This document shows positions 17,498 to 29,336 of a stretch of 64,000 bases of DNA, piece after piece. Position 1 is the stretch's first letter. Each line of letters begins with the position of its first letter. This stretch comes from DDH964 sp963763205 (GTDB lineage Bacteria; Desulfobacterota; Desulfuromonadia; Desulfuromonadales; DDH964). The notes beneath the pieces were generated by a model. It did not search any database and was not told where the DNA came from. It saw nothing but the letters and a program-made list of their open reading frames with translations. A program made the translations under genes and the position numbers. The DNA lies in contig CAVXNQ010000022.1 of the NCBI GenBank assembly GCA_963763205.1, forward strand, positions 62,001-126,000. Reading direction: 5' to 3'.

Positions 17498-19574
17498 ATG
17501 CAAGAGGCAAACACGATGCCGGACGACGGCGAACTGGCGGCGCGCCGCCTTCAGGAAGAGGAGGAACTCGGCCTGCGCCGCCCCCAGGGCTGGGACCGCC
17601 ACCTGGTGCCGGCGGTGGCGCTGTGCTGGTCCCTGTTCCAGCTCTCCCTGTCGAGCTGGCTGCTCCTCGATTCGACCTACATCCGCGCCATCCACCTGGC
17701 CTTCGCCCTGGCGCTGATCTTCCTCTCCTATCCGACCCTCAAGCGGGATGTGCAGATTCCCGGACTGCGCTGGCTGGGGGAGAAGCACGCGGTGCCGGTG
17801 ATGGACCTGCTGCTGGCGCTGGTCGCCGCCCTCGCCGCCCTCTACATCGTCCTCGACTACGAGGGGATCGCCGCGCGGGTCGGGATGCCGAACAGCCGCG
17901 ACCTGCTGATCGGCGGGGCGCTCATCCTCATTTTGCTGGAGGGGACGCGGCGGGTCATGGGCCCGGCGCTGCCGGCGATCGCCGTGGTCTTTTCCCTGTA
18001 CATCTTCTTCGGCCCGCACATGCCCGATTTTATCGCTTTTCGCGGGGCGAGCGTGGAGCGCTACATCGGCCAGATCGCGCTGACCACCGAGGGGATCTTC
18101 GGCATCCCGCTCGACGTCTCGGCGCGCATCGTCTTTCTCTTCGTCCTCTTCGGCACCCTGCTGGAGCGGGCCGGCGCCGGACGTTTCTTCATCGACCTGG
18201 CGATGAGCCTGCTCGGGCGCTACAAGGGGGGGCCGGCCAAGGCGGCGGTCCTGTCGAGCGGCCTGACCGGCATGGTGTCGGGGTCTTCCATCGCCAACGT
18301 GGTGACCTGCGGCACCTTCACCATTCCGCTGATGAAGAAGATCGGCTACCCGGCGGAGAAGGCCGCCGCGATCGAGGTGGCGGCCGCTGTCGACGGCCAG
18401 ATCATGCCGCCGATCATGGGCGCGGCGGCGTTCATCATCGCCGAGTACGTCAACGTTCCCTACCTGGAGGTCTGCAAGGCGGCGGCGATCCCGGCCTTCG
18501 CCTCCTACGCCACCCTCTTCTACCTGACCCACATCGAGGCCGGCAAGCTCGGCCTCAAGGGGCTGCCCAAGGCCGACCTGCCGCGCTTCCTTTCCACCCT
18601 GCTCGGCGGGCTGCATTTCCTGCTGCCGCTGGGGGTGCTCCTCTACGAGCTGATCGTGCCGCGCCACTCGCCCGATTTGGCCGCCTTTCGCGCCACCCTG
18701 GTGCTGATGGCGGTGATGCTCGCTCAGCGCCTGCGTGCCGGCCCGGCGCGGCGGGGAATCCCTGCTGCCGGCCCTGCGGCGCGGCAGCGGCGAGATCTTG
18801 AGCGGGCTGATCGGCGGGGCGCGCAACATGGTGAGCGTCGCGGTCGCCTGCGCCGCCGCCGGGATCATCGTCGGCGGCGTCACCCTCGGCGTCGGCGGCA
18901 TGATCACCGAGATCATCGCCAACTTGAGCGGCGGCAACATCTTCGTCATGCTGGTGATCACCGCCATCGCCAGCCTGCTGCTCGGCATGGGCCTGCCGAC
19001 CACCGCCACCTACATCGTCATGGCGGCTTTGACCGCGCCAGTCATCGTCCACATCGCCGGCGCCCAGGGCTTCTTCGTGCCGCTGATCGCCGCCCACCTC
19101 TTCTGCTTCTACTTCGGCATCCTCGCCGACGATACCCCGCCGGTGGGGCTGGCGGCCTACGCCGCATCAGCCATCGCCAAGTCCGATCCGATCAAGACCG
19201 GCTTCCAGTCCTTTTTCTACGACATCCGCGCGGCGATCCTCCCCTTCATGTTCATCTTCAACACCGACATCCTCCTCTACCACATCGACAGCTGGGGGCT
19301 GGCGCTGATCATCTTCGTCATGACCTGCCTGGGGACCTTCGCCTTTGCCTCCCTCACCCAGGGGTACTTCATCGCCCGCAACCGCTGGTACGAGGTGCCG
19401 ATCCTGCTCGCCATCTGCGCCCTCATGTTCCGCCCCGGCTACTTCGCCCAGCTGCTCGGGCTGGGGGAGGGCAAGCACTGGCTCTATCTGATCGGTGTCG
19501 GCCTGTGGGGGCTGCTCTACCTGCTGCAGCGCCCCCGGCGCGACACGCCGCTGGCCGATCCGGTCGCCATCTGA
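17498..19574 (+). CDS. TAXI TRAP transporter fused permease, DctQ-DctM type (frameshifted)
   Basis: About 691 residues when the frame is joined. The N-terminal third contains the DctQ-like helices (LALIFLSYPTLKRDV region), followed by the DctM-like domain with GMVSGSSIANVVTCGTFTIP and PPIMGAAAFIIAEY, and in the second frame GLPTTATYIVMAALTAPVIV and ILADDTPPVGLAAYAA. The frame changes at about 18745-18755 in a GCGGCGGGG run; a single extra base explains it. The protein transports the TAXI ligand with Na+ or H+. The ATG at 17498 follows GGGAGGA. Confidence 0.9.
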
Positions 19575-19584
19575 GGAGGCCAAG

Positions 19585-20091
19585 ATGATTCCCGATTACC
19601 GCACGATCCTGTACGCCACCGACCTGACGGTCAATTCGGCCCATGCCTTTCGCCACGCCATCAGCCTGGCCCGCCACTACCGGGGACGGATCGTTCTCCT
19701 CCATGTCCTGCCGGAGATCGACTCGGCCATGGTAAACTACGTTTCGACGGTGATGGGTGCGGAGAAGCTGGCCGATCTCGAGCTGGCCCACAAGGAAGAG
19801 GTCAAGGACGAGATCCGCCGCCGGCTGCACGCCTTTGCCAAGGCCGAACTCGGCGACAGTCCCGGGGACCTCGAGCGGCTCGCCGCCATCGAGATCCATC
19901 ACGGCCATCCGGTAGCGAATATCCTGCAGCTGGCCGACCGCCATGGCGCCGACCTGATCGTCCTCGGCAGCCACGGCAAGGGGGCGCTCAATTACGCCTT
20001 TCTCGGCAGCGTCGCCGAAAAGGTGCTGCGCAAGTCGCAGCGGCCAATCCTGATCGTTCCTTTGGACGGCAGTCCCGAAGCGAGGGCGTGA
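19585..20091 (+). CDS. Universal stress protein (UspA family)
   Basis: Encodes 168 residues with the alpha/beta Usp fold. The C-terminal ATP-binding signature G-x2-G-x9-G-S is present (GSHGKGALNYAFLGS), so this is probably an ATP-binding Usp. It is coupled to the transporter (10 bp after its stop, AGGAGG ribosome site) and its stop overlaps the GTG just before the dehydrogenase start. Usp proteins inside TRAP operons are common and may modulate the permease, as TeaD does for the ectoine transporter TeaABC. Confidence 0.93.
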   Translation: MIPDYRTILYATDLTVNSAHAFRHAISLARHYRGRIVLLHVLPEIDSAMVNYVSTVMGAEKLADLELAHKEEVKDEIRRRLHAFAKAELGDSPGDLERLAAIEIHHGHPVANILQLADRHGADLIVLGSHGKGALNYAFLGSVAEKVLRKSQRPILIVPLDGSPEARA

Positions 20092-20093
20092 CC

Positions 20094-23089
20094 ATGAACG
20101 AGATGACCAGCGAACGTTTTGCCGATACCGTCCTGCGGGAAATCGGCGGCAGCTGCGGCCGGGCCGTCGCCAACCTGACCTGGCTCCTGGAGCAGATGCA
20201 CCCCTATTTCGCCATCACCATGCAGGACGAGCCGGAGGCGATCGCCGCGCTGGCGATCCGCCTGCAGGCCCTGGGGCGCGAAGAGCGCCTGGTCCTCGCC
20301 GAACGCGAACAGCGGCTGGTGGTCGCCTGCCTCAATCGCCCCGGCTCCCTCTACCGGACCCTGCAGGGGCTCGCCGAGCGGGATATCTCCTACGCCCAGT
20401 TCTCCCAGTCGTATACCGCGCTTCCCGGCCTGTCCGAAGGGCTGGAACTGCAGCGTTTCGAGTTCGACCGCCGGGACCACGCCGCCATCGCCGCCGACCA
20501 GGGCCCGCCGGTGCCGGCAAAGATCGTCGCCGCGGTGCGGGTGGCGCTGCGGGAGTTCTACCCCGGCTTCGACCAGCGCCGGCTGCCGAAGCTGCTGCGG
20601 CTGCTCTGGCTCAACAACGAGCCGTACGTGCGCATTTCGCCGGCCAAGCGCATCGCCCAGGTCCTCTGGATGTACCAGCAGAGCGAGCTGCAGGGGGGGA
20701 TCCATTTCGACGTCGAACCGGCCACCGAGACCCGCGATTCGATGGAGTACCGGGTGATGTTCGCCGCCGCCAACCCGCCGCAGATCGACTTTCTGACCCA
20801 GACCATGGAGGTCTTCAACCGTCTCGATCTCGGCGTGCGCCGCGCCTACTGCCTGACCATCAGCAACGGCGTGCACCCTTACTTCCTCGGCACCTTCTAC
20901 GTGCGCAGCCGCAGCGCGGCGCTGGTCAAGAAGGGCTCGGAGCGCTACAGCCAGCTGCAGCAGGAGCTCTACAACACCCAGATCCTTTCCACCGCCTCCG
21001 AACCCTACCGCCTCCTGCTCGGCCAGGGGTTGATGACCGGCCCGGAAGCGGCGCTGGTCAACGCCCTGGCCGGTTTCTGCCACACCCAGCTCGCCCACAA
21101 CCAGCCGGACCGCTTCGGCTACGGCGACGTGCTCCACGCCCTCACCGGCCATCCCGAGCTGACCCTCCAATTGGTTCGGCTCTTCCAGGCGCGCTTCGAC
21201 CCCGCCCGGCAGGCGCGCGAGGCCGGCTATGCAGCGCAGCTGGCCGGGGTGGAGGGGGCGATCGCCAACTACAACACCGGCCACCGCTACCTCGACGAAA
21301 TCTGCCGCCTGGTCTTCACCTGCGCCCTGGCGTTCATCCGCCACACCCTCAAGACCAATTACTACGTGGCGGAAAAGCAGGCGCTGGCCTTCCGCCTCGA
21401 CCCGGCCTACCTCGAAGCGCTCGGTCCCGACCTTCACCGCCGACCTGCCTCCCGAGCGGCCGTTTCGCGTCACCTTCTTCTTCGGTCGCCACGGCTGCGG
21501 CTACCATATCGGCTTCTCCGACATCGCCCGCGGCGGCTGGCGCACCATCCTCAGCCAGGGGTGGGAGGACTACATCACCATCACCAACACCCTGTTCCGC
21601 GAGAACTACGTGCTGGCCCACACCCAGCACCTGAAGAACAAGGACATCTACGAGGGGGGCTCGAAGATGGTGGTGGTCCTCGACGCCGCCGACCTCGCCG
21701 ACCGCGAGCTGGTCACCCGCCGCCTCTACAAGCTGCAGTTCGGCTTCATCAACGCCTTCTTCGACATCTTCGTGACCGAGAACGGCCGCGCCAAGGACCC
21801 GCGGGTGGTCGACTACTACGGCGAGGACGAACCGATCGAGCTCGGCCCCGACGAGAACATGCACGACGCGATGGTCGAGCTGGTGGCCCGCCAGTCGGTG
21901 CGGCGCGGCTACCTGCTGGGGATCGGCGTGATCTCCAGCAAGGAGGTCGGCATCAACCACAAGGAGTTCGGCGTCACCTCCACCGGGGTGGTCACCTTCG
22001 CCGAGATCGCCATGGGGCATCTCGGTATCGACATCCGCAAGGACCCCTACAGCATCAAGTTCACCGGCGGCCCGGGCGGCGACGTCGCCGGCAATGCCAT
22101 GCGCCTGCTGCTCGAGCGTTCGCCGCAGGTCGAGATCCGCCTCATCGTCGACGGCAGCGGGGCGCTCTTCGATCCGGCCGGGAGCGGAGCACGGTGCGCT
22201 GCAACGCATCGTGCTGGCCGCCGACGTCGAAGCCTTCGACCCCGCCGCGCTCCATCCGGGCGGCTTCCTCCTCTACCGCAACCAGCGCAAGAGCGAGGGG
22301 CTGCGCCAGCTCTATCGCAAGATGGAGCAGACCGAAGGCGGCCTGGTGGAGAGCTGGATCACCACCGACGAGTTTTTCCGCGACTACAACCGCCTGCTCT
22401 TTTCCGTCCAGGCCGACCTCTTCATTCCGGCCGGCGGGCGCCCGGAAACCATCGACGCGGACAACTGGCGCCGCTTTCTGGGCGCGGACGGGACGCCGAG
22501 CGCGCGGGTGATCGTCGAGGGCGCCAACTCCTTCATCACCCCGGCGGCGCGGGTCGAGCTGCAGAAGCAGGGGGTGGTGATCCTGCGCGACGCCTCGGCC
22601 AACAAGTGCGGGGTGATCTCCTCCTCCTACGAGATCATCGCCAACCTGGTGCTGACCGAGAAGGAGTTTCTGGCCCACAAGGCGCGCTACGTCGGCGACG
22701 TGCTGGAAATCCTGGTGCGCCGCGCCGAAGACGAGGCGCGGCTGATCCTGCGCCGCGCCGCCGAGCCGGGCAACACCCTGCTCACCACCGAGATCTCCGC
22801 GGCGATCAGCAGCGAGATCAACGCCCACTACGCCCGCCTCTACGACTACTTCCTGCAGCACCCCGAACTGTGCGACGACCCCCTCTTTGTCCGGGTGCTC
22901 GAGGCGCACCTGCCGCGGCTGCTGGTGGAGACCCAGCGCTTCCGGCGGCGGCTGAAAAACCTGCCGGCCAAGTACCGCTACGCGATCATTGCCAGCGAAC
23001 TCGCCTCCTCGCTGGTTTACCGCGGCGACTCCGAGGCCAACTTCGTCGAGATGCTCAAAGGGCACGCCCGGCGCTGCCTGGCCGGATAG
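20094..23089 (+). CDS. Large NAD-dependent glutamate dehydrogenase (two frameshifts)
   Basis: About 997 residues when three frames are joined (20094 to about 21430, to about 22195, to 23089). It has an N-terminal regulatory region (ACT-like: VVACLNRPGSLYRTLQGLAE, about residues 77-96), and a catalytic ELFV dehydrogenase core with GFSDIARGGWR, YEGGSKMVVVLDAAD and KFTGGPGGDVAGNAM; the C-terminal Rossmann segment contains VEGANSFITPAARVEL. It oxidises glutamate to 2-oxoglutarate and ammonium with NAD+. Each break needs removal of one base. Next to a TAXI transporter this suggests glutamate catabolism. Start is ATG 20094 (or GTG 20088). Confidence 0.9.
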
Positions 23090-23116
23090 GGGAGCGACAG
23101 GCGCCGGGAAAATCGG

Positions 23117-23145
23117 GCTGGGGGCGGTGGTGCCCCCGGCTTTTT
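23117..23145 (+). terminator. Intrinsic terminator after glutamate dehydrogenase
   Basis: GCTGGGGGC (23117-23125) pairs with GCCCCCGGC (23132-23140) and is followed directly by TTTTT. It lies 28 bp after the dehydrogenase stop and should end the TAXI-Usp-GDH transcript. Confidence 0.85.
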
Positions 23146-23299
23146 CGCGCAGCGGCGGCAAGGGGGCGACGGCCGGCGGCGCATCGCGCGGGCCTTGCGT
23201 CCGGGAACACAAGCAAGTAGAATGGCCCTTTATCACCGGACCGGCAGGTCCGGTCGGCGCGGCGCCGGCCGGACTTGGGGCCGCAACAAGGATGGCGCG

Positions 23300-24106
23300 A
23301 TGAAGGCACTAATCGGATTGATGTTCGTGCTGCTGCTGGCCGCTCCGGCGGCGGCGTTCATGGAAGGGGGGTGCGGCGCCGGCAAGTGCTCCGACTGCCA
23401 CAGCCTCTCGGTCGACGAAGCGGGCAAGCTGCTCGGTGCCGGCGTCGATCACGTCCTCAAGGTCGATCAGGCCGACGTGCCCGGACTCTGGGCGGTCGAG
23501 GTCGAAAAGCAGAACCAGAAATTCCCCGTCTATATCGACTACTCCAAGGCCTACGTGGTCACCGGCAACATCATCCGCCTGGCCGACAAGAAGAACCTCA
23601 CCCGGGAGCAGGTGGCGCAGGACAACCGCGTCGACGTCGCCCGCATTCCCTTGCAGGACGCCCTGGTCCTCGGCGACCCGCAGGCGAAGACCCGGGTCAT
23701 CGTCTTCACCGATCCCGAGTGCCCCTTCTGCCGCAGGCTGCACGCCGAGCTGAAAAAAGTGGTCGCCGCCGACCCGCAGATCGTCTTTTTCATCAAGCTC
23801 TTCCCGCTGAAGATGCATCCCACCGCCTACACCGTCGCCAAGAGCATCGCCTGCAACCATTCCCTGGAGATGCTGGAATCCAGCTACGCCGGAAAGCCGG
23901 TGCCGCCGCCGGTCTGCACCAGCCACGAGGTGGACGACAACCTGGCGCTCGCTGCCCAGCTCGGCATCCACTCCACCCCGACGCTGATCCTCCCCAACGG
24001 CATCGTCATGCCCGGCTACCGTTCTGCCGAGGACCTGCTCGAGCTGCTCGGCAGCGACAAGGCGGCCCCGGCGCCGGAAACGCCTGCCTCCGGTCAAAAA
24101 CCTTGA
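23300..24106 (+). CDS. DsbC-like thiol:disulfide protein with N-terminal haem motif
   Basis: Encodes 268 residues: signal peptide (1-19), then CGAGKCSDCHSL with one c-type haem motif CxxCH (about residues 29-34), a DsbC dimerisation-like region, and a thioredoxin fold with active site CPFC (near 146) and cis-Pro loop STPTLI. DsbC-type proteins isomerise or reduce periplasmic disulfides, important when many c-type cytochromes are matured. The extra CxxCH at the mature N-terminus is not part of classical DsbC; it may bind haem or act as a second redox pair. Start ATG at 23300 yields the signal peptide. Confidence 0.88.
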   Translation: MKALIGLMFVLLLAAPAAAFMEGGCGAGKCSDCHSLSVDEAGKLLGAGVDHVLKVDQADVPGLWAVEVEKQNQKFPVYIDYSKAYVVTGNIIRLADKKNLTREQVAQDNRVDVARIPLQDALVLGDPQAKTRVIVFTDPECPFCRRLHAELKKVVAADPQIVFFIKLFPLKMHPTAYTVAKSIACNHSLEMLESSYAGKPVPPPVCTSHEVDDNLALAAQLGIHSTPTLILPNGIVMPGYRSAEDLLELLGSDKAAPAPETPASGQKP

Positions 24107-24131
24107 TTTGCCGACCATAGTCTGCTAAGTT
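24103..24131 (+). promoter_or_regulatory. Sigma-70 promoter for fabI
   Basis: TTGATT (24103-24108) and TAAGTT (24126-24131) are separated by 17 bp and overlap the end of the preceding gene. The expected start is about 70 bp before the fabI ATG. Confidence 0.6.
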
Positions 24132-24209
24132 TTGCTACTTTGCCGGCCGGGATTCCGGGTCTGCAAGCCGGCCGGAGATGCGGCCATCTTTTGCATGGAG
24201 GATGAAACG

Positions 24210-24980
24210 ATGGGTCTGATGACGGGGAAACGCGGCATCATTTTCGGTGTCGCCAACGATATGAGCATCGCCTGGGGGATCGCCCAGCAACTGCACGCCC
24301 AGGGCGCAACCCTGGCCTTCACCTATCTCAACGAGGCGCTGGAGAAGCGCGTGCGGCCGCTCGCCGAGAGCCTGGGGGCCGAGCTGATCCTCCCCTGCGA
24401 CGTGGCCACCGATGCCGACATCGAGCGCACCTTTGGCGAACTCAAGAAGGCCTGGGGGACGATCGACTTCGTCGTCCACGCGGTCGCCTTCGCCAACCGC
24501 GAGGATCTCAAACACCCCTTCAGCCAGACCAGCCGTGACGGCTTCAAGCTGGCCATGGACATCAGCGCCTACTCGCTGGTGGCGGTGACCCGCTACGCGG
24601 TGCCGCTGATGGCCGCAGGCGGCAGCATCCTCACCCTCACCTATCTCGGCGCCACCCGCGCCGTTCCCAACTACAACGTCATGGGCGTGGCCAAGGCCGC
24701 CCTCGAAGCGTCCACCCGTTACCTGGCCGCGGAGCTGGGGGAGAAGGGGATCCGCGTCAATGCCATCTCCGCCGGGCCGATCCGTACCCTGGCCGCCTCG
24801 GGGATCGCCAACTTCAAGTCGAAGATCGCCCTGATGGACGACTTCGCGCCGCTGCGGCGCACCGTCACCCAGGAGGAGGTCGGCAAGTCGGCCGTCTACT
24901 TCCTCTCCGATCTCGGCAGCGGCGTCACCGGCGAGGTCCACTTCGTCGACGCCGGCTTCAACGTCGTGGTTTCGGCCTGA
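24210..24980 (+). CDS. fabI: Enoyl-[acyl-carrier-protein] reductase FabI
   Basis: Encodes 256 residues, normal for FabI. Cofactor region GVANDMSIAWGIAQQL near 13-28 and the FabI-specific catalytic pair Tyr-x6-Lys (YNVMGVAK, near 156-163) are present, together with SAGPIRTLAASGI, the substrate-binding loop. It catalyses the last step of each fatty-acid elongation cycle with NADH and is the target of triclosan and isoniazid-type inhibitors. The ATG at 24210 follows GGAGGA; an in-frame ATG five codons upstream overlaps that ribosome site and is less likely. Confidence 0.97.
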   Translation: MGLMTGKRGIIFGVANDMSIAWGIAQQLHAQGATLAFTYLNEALEKRVRPLAESLGAELILPCDVATDADIERTFGELKKAWGTIDFVVHAVAFANREDLKHPFSQTSRDGFKLAMDISAYSLVAVTRYAVPLMAAGGSILTLTYLGATRAVPNYNVMGVAKAALEASTRYLAAELGEKGIRVNAISAGPIRTLAASGIANFKSKIALMDDFAPLRRTVTQEEVGKSAVYFLSDLGSGVTGEVHFVDAGFNVVVSA

Positions 24981-25005
24981 TATGCCGTCCCCATCTCCGC
25001 GCTTG

Positions 25006-25034
25006 AAAAAAGGGGCCCCTTGCGGGTCCCTTTT
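25006..25034 (+). terminator. Intrinsic terminator after fabI
   Basis: AAAAGGGGCCC and GGGTCCCTTTT form an 11-bp stem (one G-T pair) with a 5-nt loop; the A and T runs make it potentially bidirectional. It ends 10 bp before the hflX start codon. Confidence 0.82.
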
Positions 25035-25044
25035 CGTTTGAATC

Positions 25045-26690
<1,646 letters not shown>

Positions 26691-26701
<11 letters not shown>

Positions 26702-26717
26702 AGAGAATTCCTATAGC
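26691..26717 (+). promoter_or_regulatory. Sigma-70-like promoter for mltD
   Basis: TTGACA (26691-26696) and TATAGC (26712-26717) with a short 15-bp spacer lie at the end of hflX, 30 bp before the mltD start. The perfect -35 supports it; the spacing is below the optimum. Confidence 0.55.
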
Positions 26718-26746
26718 CTGTGGCGGTTTCCAAGGAGGGAATTGTG

Positions 26747-28468
26747 ATGATGCGATGGTTGTTCGCTGCCGTTCTGGCGGCGCTGCTGGCCGGCTGCCTG
26801 CCGGCCCTGGAGGTTTCCCCTGCGCCCGCCGCCCAGCCGCTTCCGGCCGCCGCTCCCGCGGTACAGGACGGGGCGGCCCCGGCGGCTGCGGTGACGACGG
26901 GCCGGGACGCGACGGCTGCCGATAATGCCGGCGCCCTGAGCGCGGCCGTTCCGGCGGACGGCGCGGATGCCGTTGCGGCGAGCACCGACGAGCCGGTCGA
27001 TGCTGAAACCCAGGAGGACAATGCCGTGCTCACCGGGGCCGACCAGGCGGCGCCGGACGACCCCGGGGTGACGGTCCCGGCCGACGAGGTGACCTTCGAC
27101 TTCCCGCTGGTCGAAAACGCCAAGGTCCGCTATTTTCTCGACTACTATACCGGTCCGGCGCGCAGCGCCTTCGGCCGCTGGCTGGCCCGCTCCTCCCGCT
27201 ACCTGCCGCGGATGCGCCAGATCTTCGCCGATGAGGGGCTGCCCCAGGATCTCGCCTACCTGGCGATGATCGAGTCGGGGTTCAACGACCGCGCCTACAG
27301 CTGGGCCCATGCCGTCGGCCCCTGGCAGTTTATCGACAGCACCGGCCGGTTGATGGGGCTCAAGAGTGACTGGTGGCGCGACGAGCGCCGCGACTTCGAG
27401 AAGTCGACCGAGGCCGCCGCCCGCTTCCTCAAGGACCTCCACGACCGCATGGACGGCGACTGGTACCTGGCGGTCGCCTCCTACAACGCCGGCCCGGGCA
27501 AGCTCATGACGGCGGTGCGCAAATACGACAGCCGCGATTTCTGGGAAATCTCCCGCGGCAAGTACCTGCAACCCGAGACCAAGAACTACGTGCCGAAGCT
27601 GCTGGCCGCGATGCTCATCGCCAAGGAGCCGGAAAAGTACGGGTTCAGCGACATCGCTTACGCCGCGCCGCTCGACTTCGATACGGTGACCGTGCCGAGC
27701 GCCACCGATCTGGAGATCGTCGCCCGCCTCTGCGGCGTCGATTACGAGCAGATCAAGCTGCTCAACCCCGAGCTCAAGCGCTGGTGCACGCCCCCGGGAG
27801 AGAAGAACTACCAACTGCGCATCCCCGCCGGCAGCCGCGCCCGGTTCCTCGCCGGCTACGCCGCGATCCCCGCCGACCAGCGCGCCAACTACAAGCACCA
27901 CCGGATCGAACGCGGCGACACCCTGCTGGCGCTGGCCAAGCAGTACGGCATCCGCGTCGACGACATCATCTCCCTCAACCGTATCCATAATCCGCGCAGC
28001 CTCTCCATCGGCACCGACCTGGTGTTGCCGCTGCACAAGGGCTTTACCCGCCTGCCGGTCGACGAACTCAAGGACGACTATGTCCGTACCCGGCGCCGGA
28101 CCTACACGGTGAAAAACGGCGACAGCCTGTGGAAGATCGCCCAGCGTTTCGACGTCAGCGAGAAGGAATTGCGGGTCTGGAACCGCCTCGGCTGGAGCAA
28201 CGTCATCCGCCCCGGGCAGACCCTGGTGGTCTCCTCCAAGGCGGCGAAGAACTCCCGGACGGTGCACACCGCCGCCAGGACCAAAGCCGCCCCGACCCAG
28301 AAGATCGTCTACAAGGTCCGCCCCGGCGATACCCTGTGGGGGATCGGCAAGCAGTTCGACGTCGCCACCTCGCAAATCCAGAACTGGAACAACCTGGCCA
28401 CCGACCAGGTGCTGCATCCGGGACAGACCCTCACCCTGCTTGTTCCCGCCACCGACAACCAAGGCTGA
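26747..28468 (+). CDS. mltD: Membrane-bound lytic murein transglycosylase D with three LysM domains
   Basis: Encodes 573 residues: lipoprotein signal (LAALLAGC, Cys near 16), an Ala/Pro-rich spacer to about 110, an SLT catalytic domain with MIESGFN (catalytic Glu near 175), GPWQFIDSTG and ASYNAGPGKL, and three LysM repeats starting near 385, 450 and 520 (each with GDTL or GDSL). It cleaves peptidoglycan glycan strands, giving 1,6-anhydro products, and acts at the cell envelope. Start chosen at ATG 26747 because AGGAGG lies 8 nt upstream; the neighbouring GTG and second ATG are alternatives. Confidence 0.95.
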   Translation: MMRWLFAAVLAALLAGCLPALEVSPAPAAQPLPAAAPAVQDGAAPAAAVTTGRDATAADNAGALSAAVPADGADAVAASTDEPVDAETQEDNAVLTGADQAAPDDPGVTVPADEVTFDFPLVENAKVRYFLDYYTGPARSAFGRWLARSSRYLPRMRQIFADEGLPQDLAYLAMIESGFNDRAYSWAHAVGPWQFIDSTGRLMGLKSDWWRDERRDFEKSTEAAARFLKDLHDRMDGDWYLAVASYNAGPGKLMTAVRKYDSRDFWEISRGKYLQPETKNYVPKLLAAMLIAKEPEKYGFSDIAYAAPLDFDTVTVPSATDLEIVARLCGVDYEQIKLLNPELKRWCTPPGEKNYQLRIPAGSRARFLAGYAAIPADQRANYKHHRIERGDTLLALAKQYGIRVDDIISLNRIHNPRSLSIGTDLVLPLHKGFTRLPVDELKDDYVRTRRRTYTVKNGDSLWKIAQRFDVSEKELRVWNRLGWSNVIRPGQTLVVSSKAAKNSRTVHTAARTKAAPTQKIVYKVRPGDTLWGIGKQFDVATSQIQNWNNLATDQVLHPGQTLTLLVPATDNQG

Positions 28469-28539
28469 GCGCCGCCGGACGCCCTTTTTTATCCGCCTCG
28501 CCGGCGCCCCCGGGCGGGCGGCGCGGCGCCGCTAATGCT

Positions 28540-28568
28540 TTGACTTTTGCCGGGTGGATTGCTACACT
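28540..28568 (+). promoter_or_regulatory. Sigma-70 promoter for the TPR-protein operon
   Basis: TTGACT (28540-28545), 17-bp spacer and TACACT (28563-28568), 43 bp before the start codon. Good match to consensus. Confidence 0.7.
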
Positions 28569-28610
28569 CGTCCCCGCTTCGATCTCACCCCGAAAGGACC
28601 CATTCTCCCC

Positions 28611-29336
28611 ATGCTCAACCTGGCCATCGCCCTGCTTGTCAGCCTGCTTGTCAATCTGGGCCTGTACACCCTGCTCGGGGTCAATCTCTGGATTTCTTCC
28701 CTCATCGCCCTGGCGCTATTCGCCGGCATCTATTTTCTTGCCACCCGCCTGGTCATGAAGCGCATCGCAGCGCTGATGGAAGGCGCCCAACGCGACCTCC
28801 AGGCGCAGCGCTGGGAGAAGGCGATCCGTGCCCTGCAGAGCGGCATGAAATACGCCCCCTGGCAGCTCTACGTCAAAGGGCAGATCAACGCCCAGATCGG
28901 CTCCGTTCTCTATCTCAAGCGCGACTTCACCGAAGCCTTCGAGTACCTGCAGAAGGCCTTCGTCCGCCACTGGGTGGCGATGGCCATGCTCGCCATCTGC
29001 TACATGAAGCGCAATAAGAGCAAGCAGATGATCGATACCTTCGAGAAGGCGGTCACCGCCACCAAGAAGGAGCCGCTGCTCTGGGCGATCTACGCCTTCT
29101 GCCTGGAGAAGATCGGCGAGCGCAGCAAGGCCATCGACACCCTCGAGCGCGGCCTGCGCCGCTGCAAGGATGACGAGAACCTTCAGGAGAACATTGAGCT
29201 GCTCAAGGCCGGCAAGAAGATGCGGATGAAGGACTTCGGCGACATGTGGTACCAGTTCCACCTGGAGAGCCCCGGCGCCCTGATCAAGCAGCAGACCAAG
29301 GCGATCCAGGGGCGCCGCAAAATCGTGCGACGCTGA
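28611..29336 (+). CDS. Membrane-anchored tetratricopeptide-repeat protein
   Basis: Encodes 241 residues with two N-terminal helices (about 3-25 and 27-48) and then TPR-like helical pairs (for example RWEKAIRALQSGMKYAPW, RDFTEAFEYLQKAF, RSKAIDTLERGLRRC). TPR domains act as protein-protein scaffolds; no partner is evident. The stop overlaps the start of the Smr gene by one base (TGATG), indicating coupling. Confidence 0.8.
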   Translation: MLNLAIALLVSLLVNLGLYTLLGVNLWISSLIALALFAGIYFLATRLVMKRIAALMEGAQRDLQAQRWEKAIRALQSGMKYAPWQLYVKGQINAQIGSVLYLKRDFTEAFEYLQKAFVRHWVAMAMLAICYMKRNKSKQMIDTFEKAVTATKKEPLLWAIYAFCLEKIGERSKAIDTLERGLRRCKDDENLQENIELLKAGKKMRMKDFGDMWYQFHLESPGALIKQQTKAIQGRRKIVRR

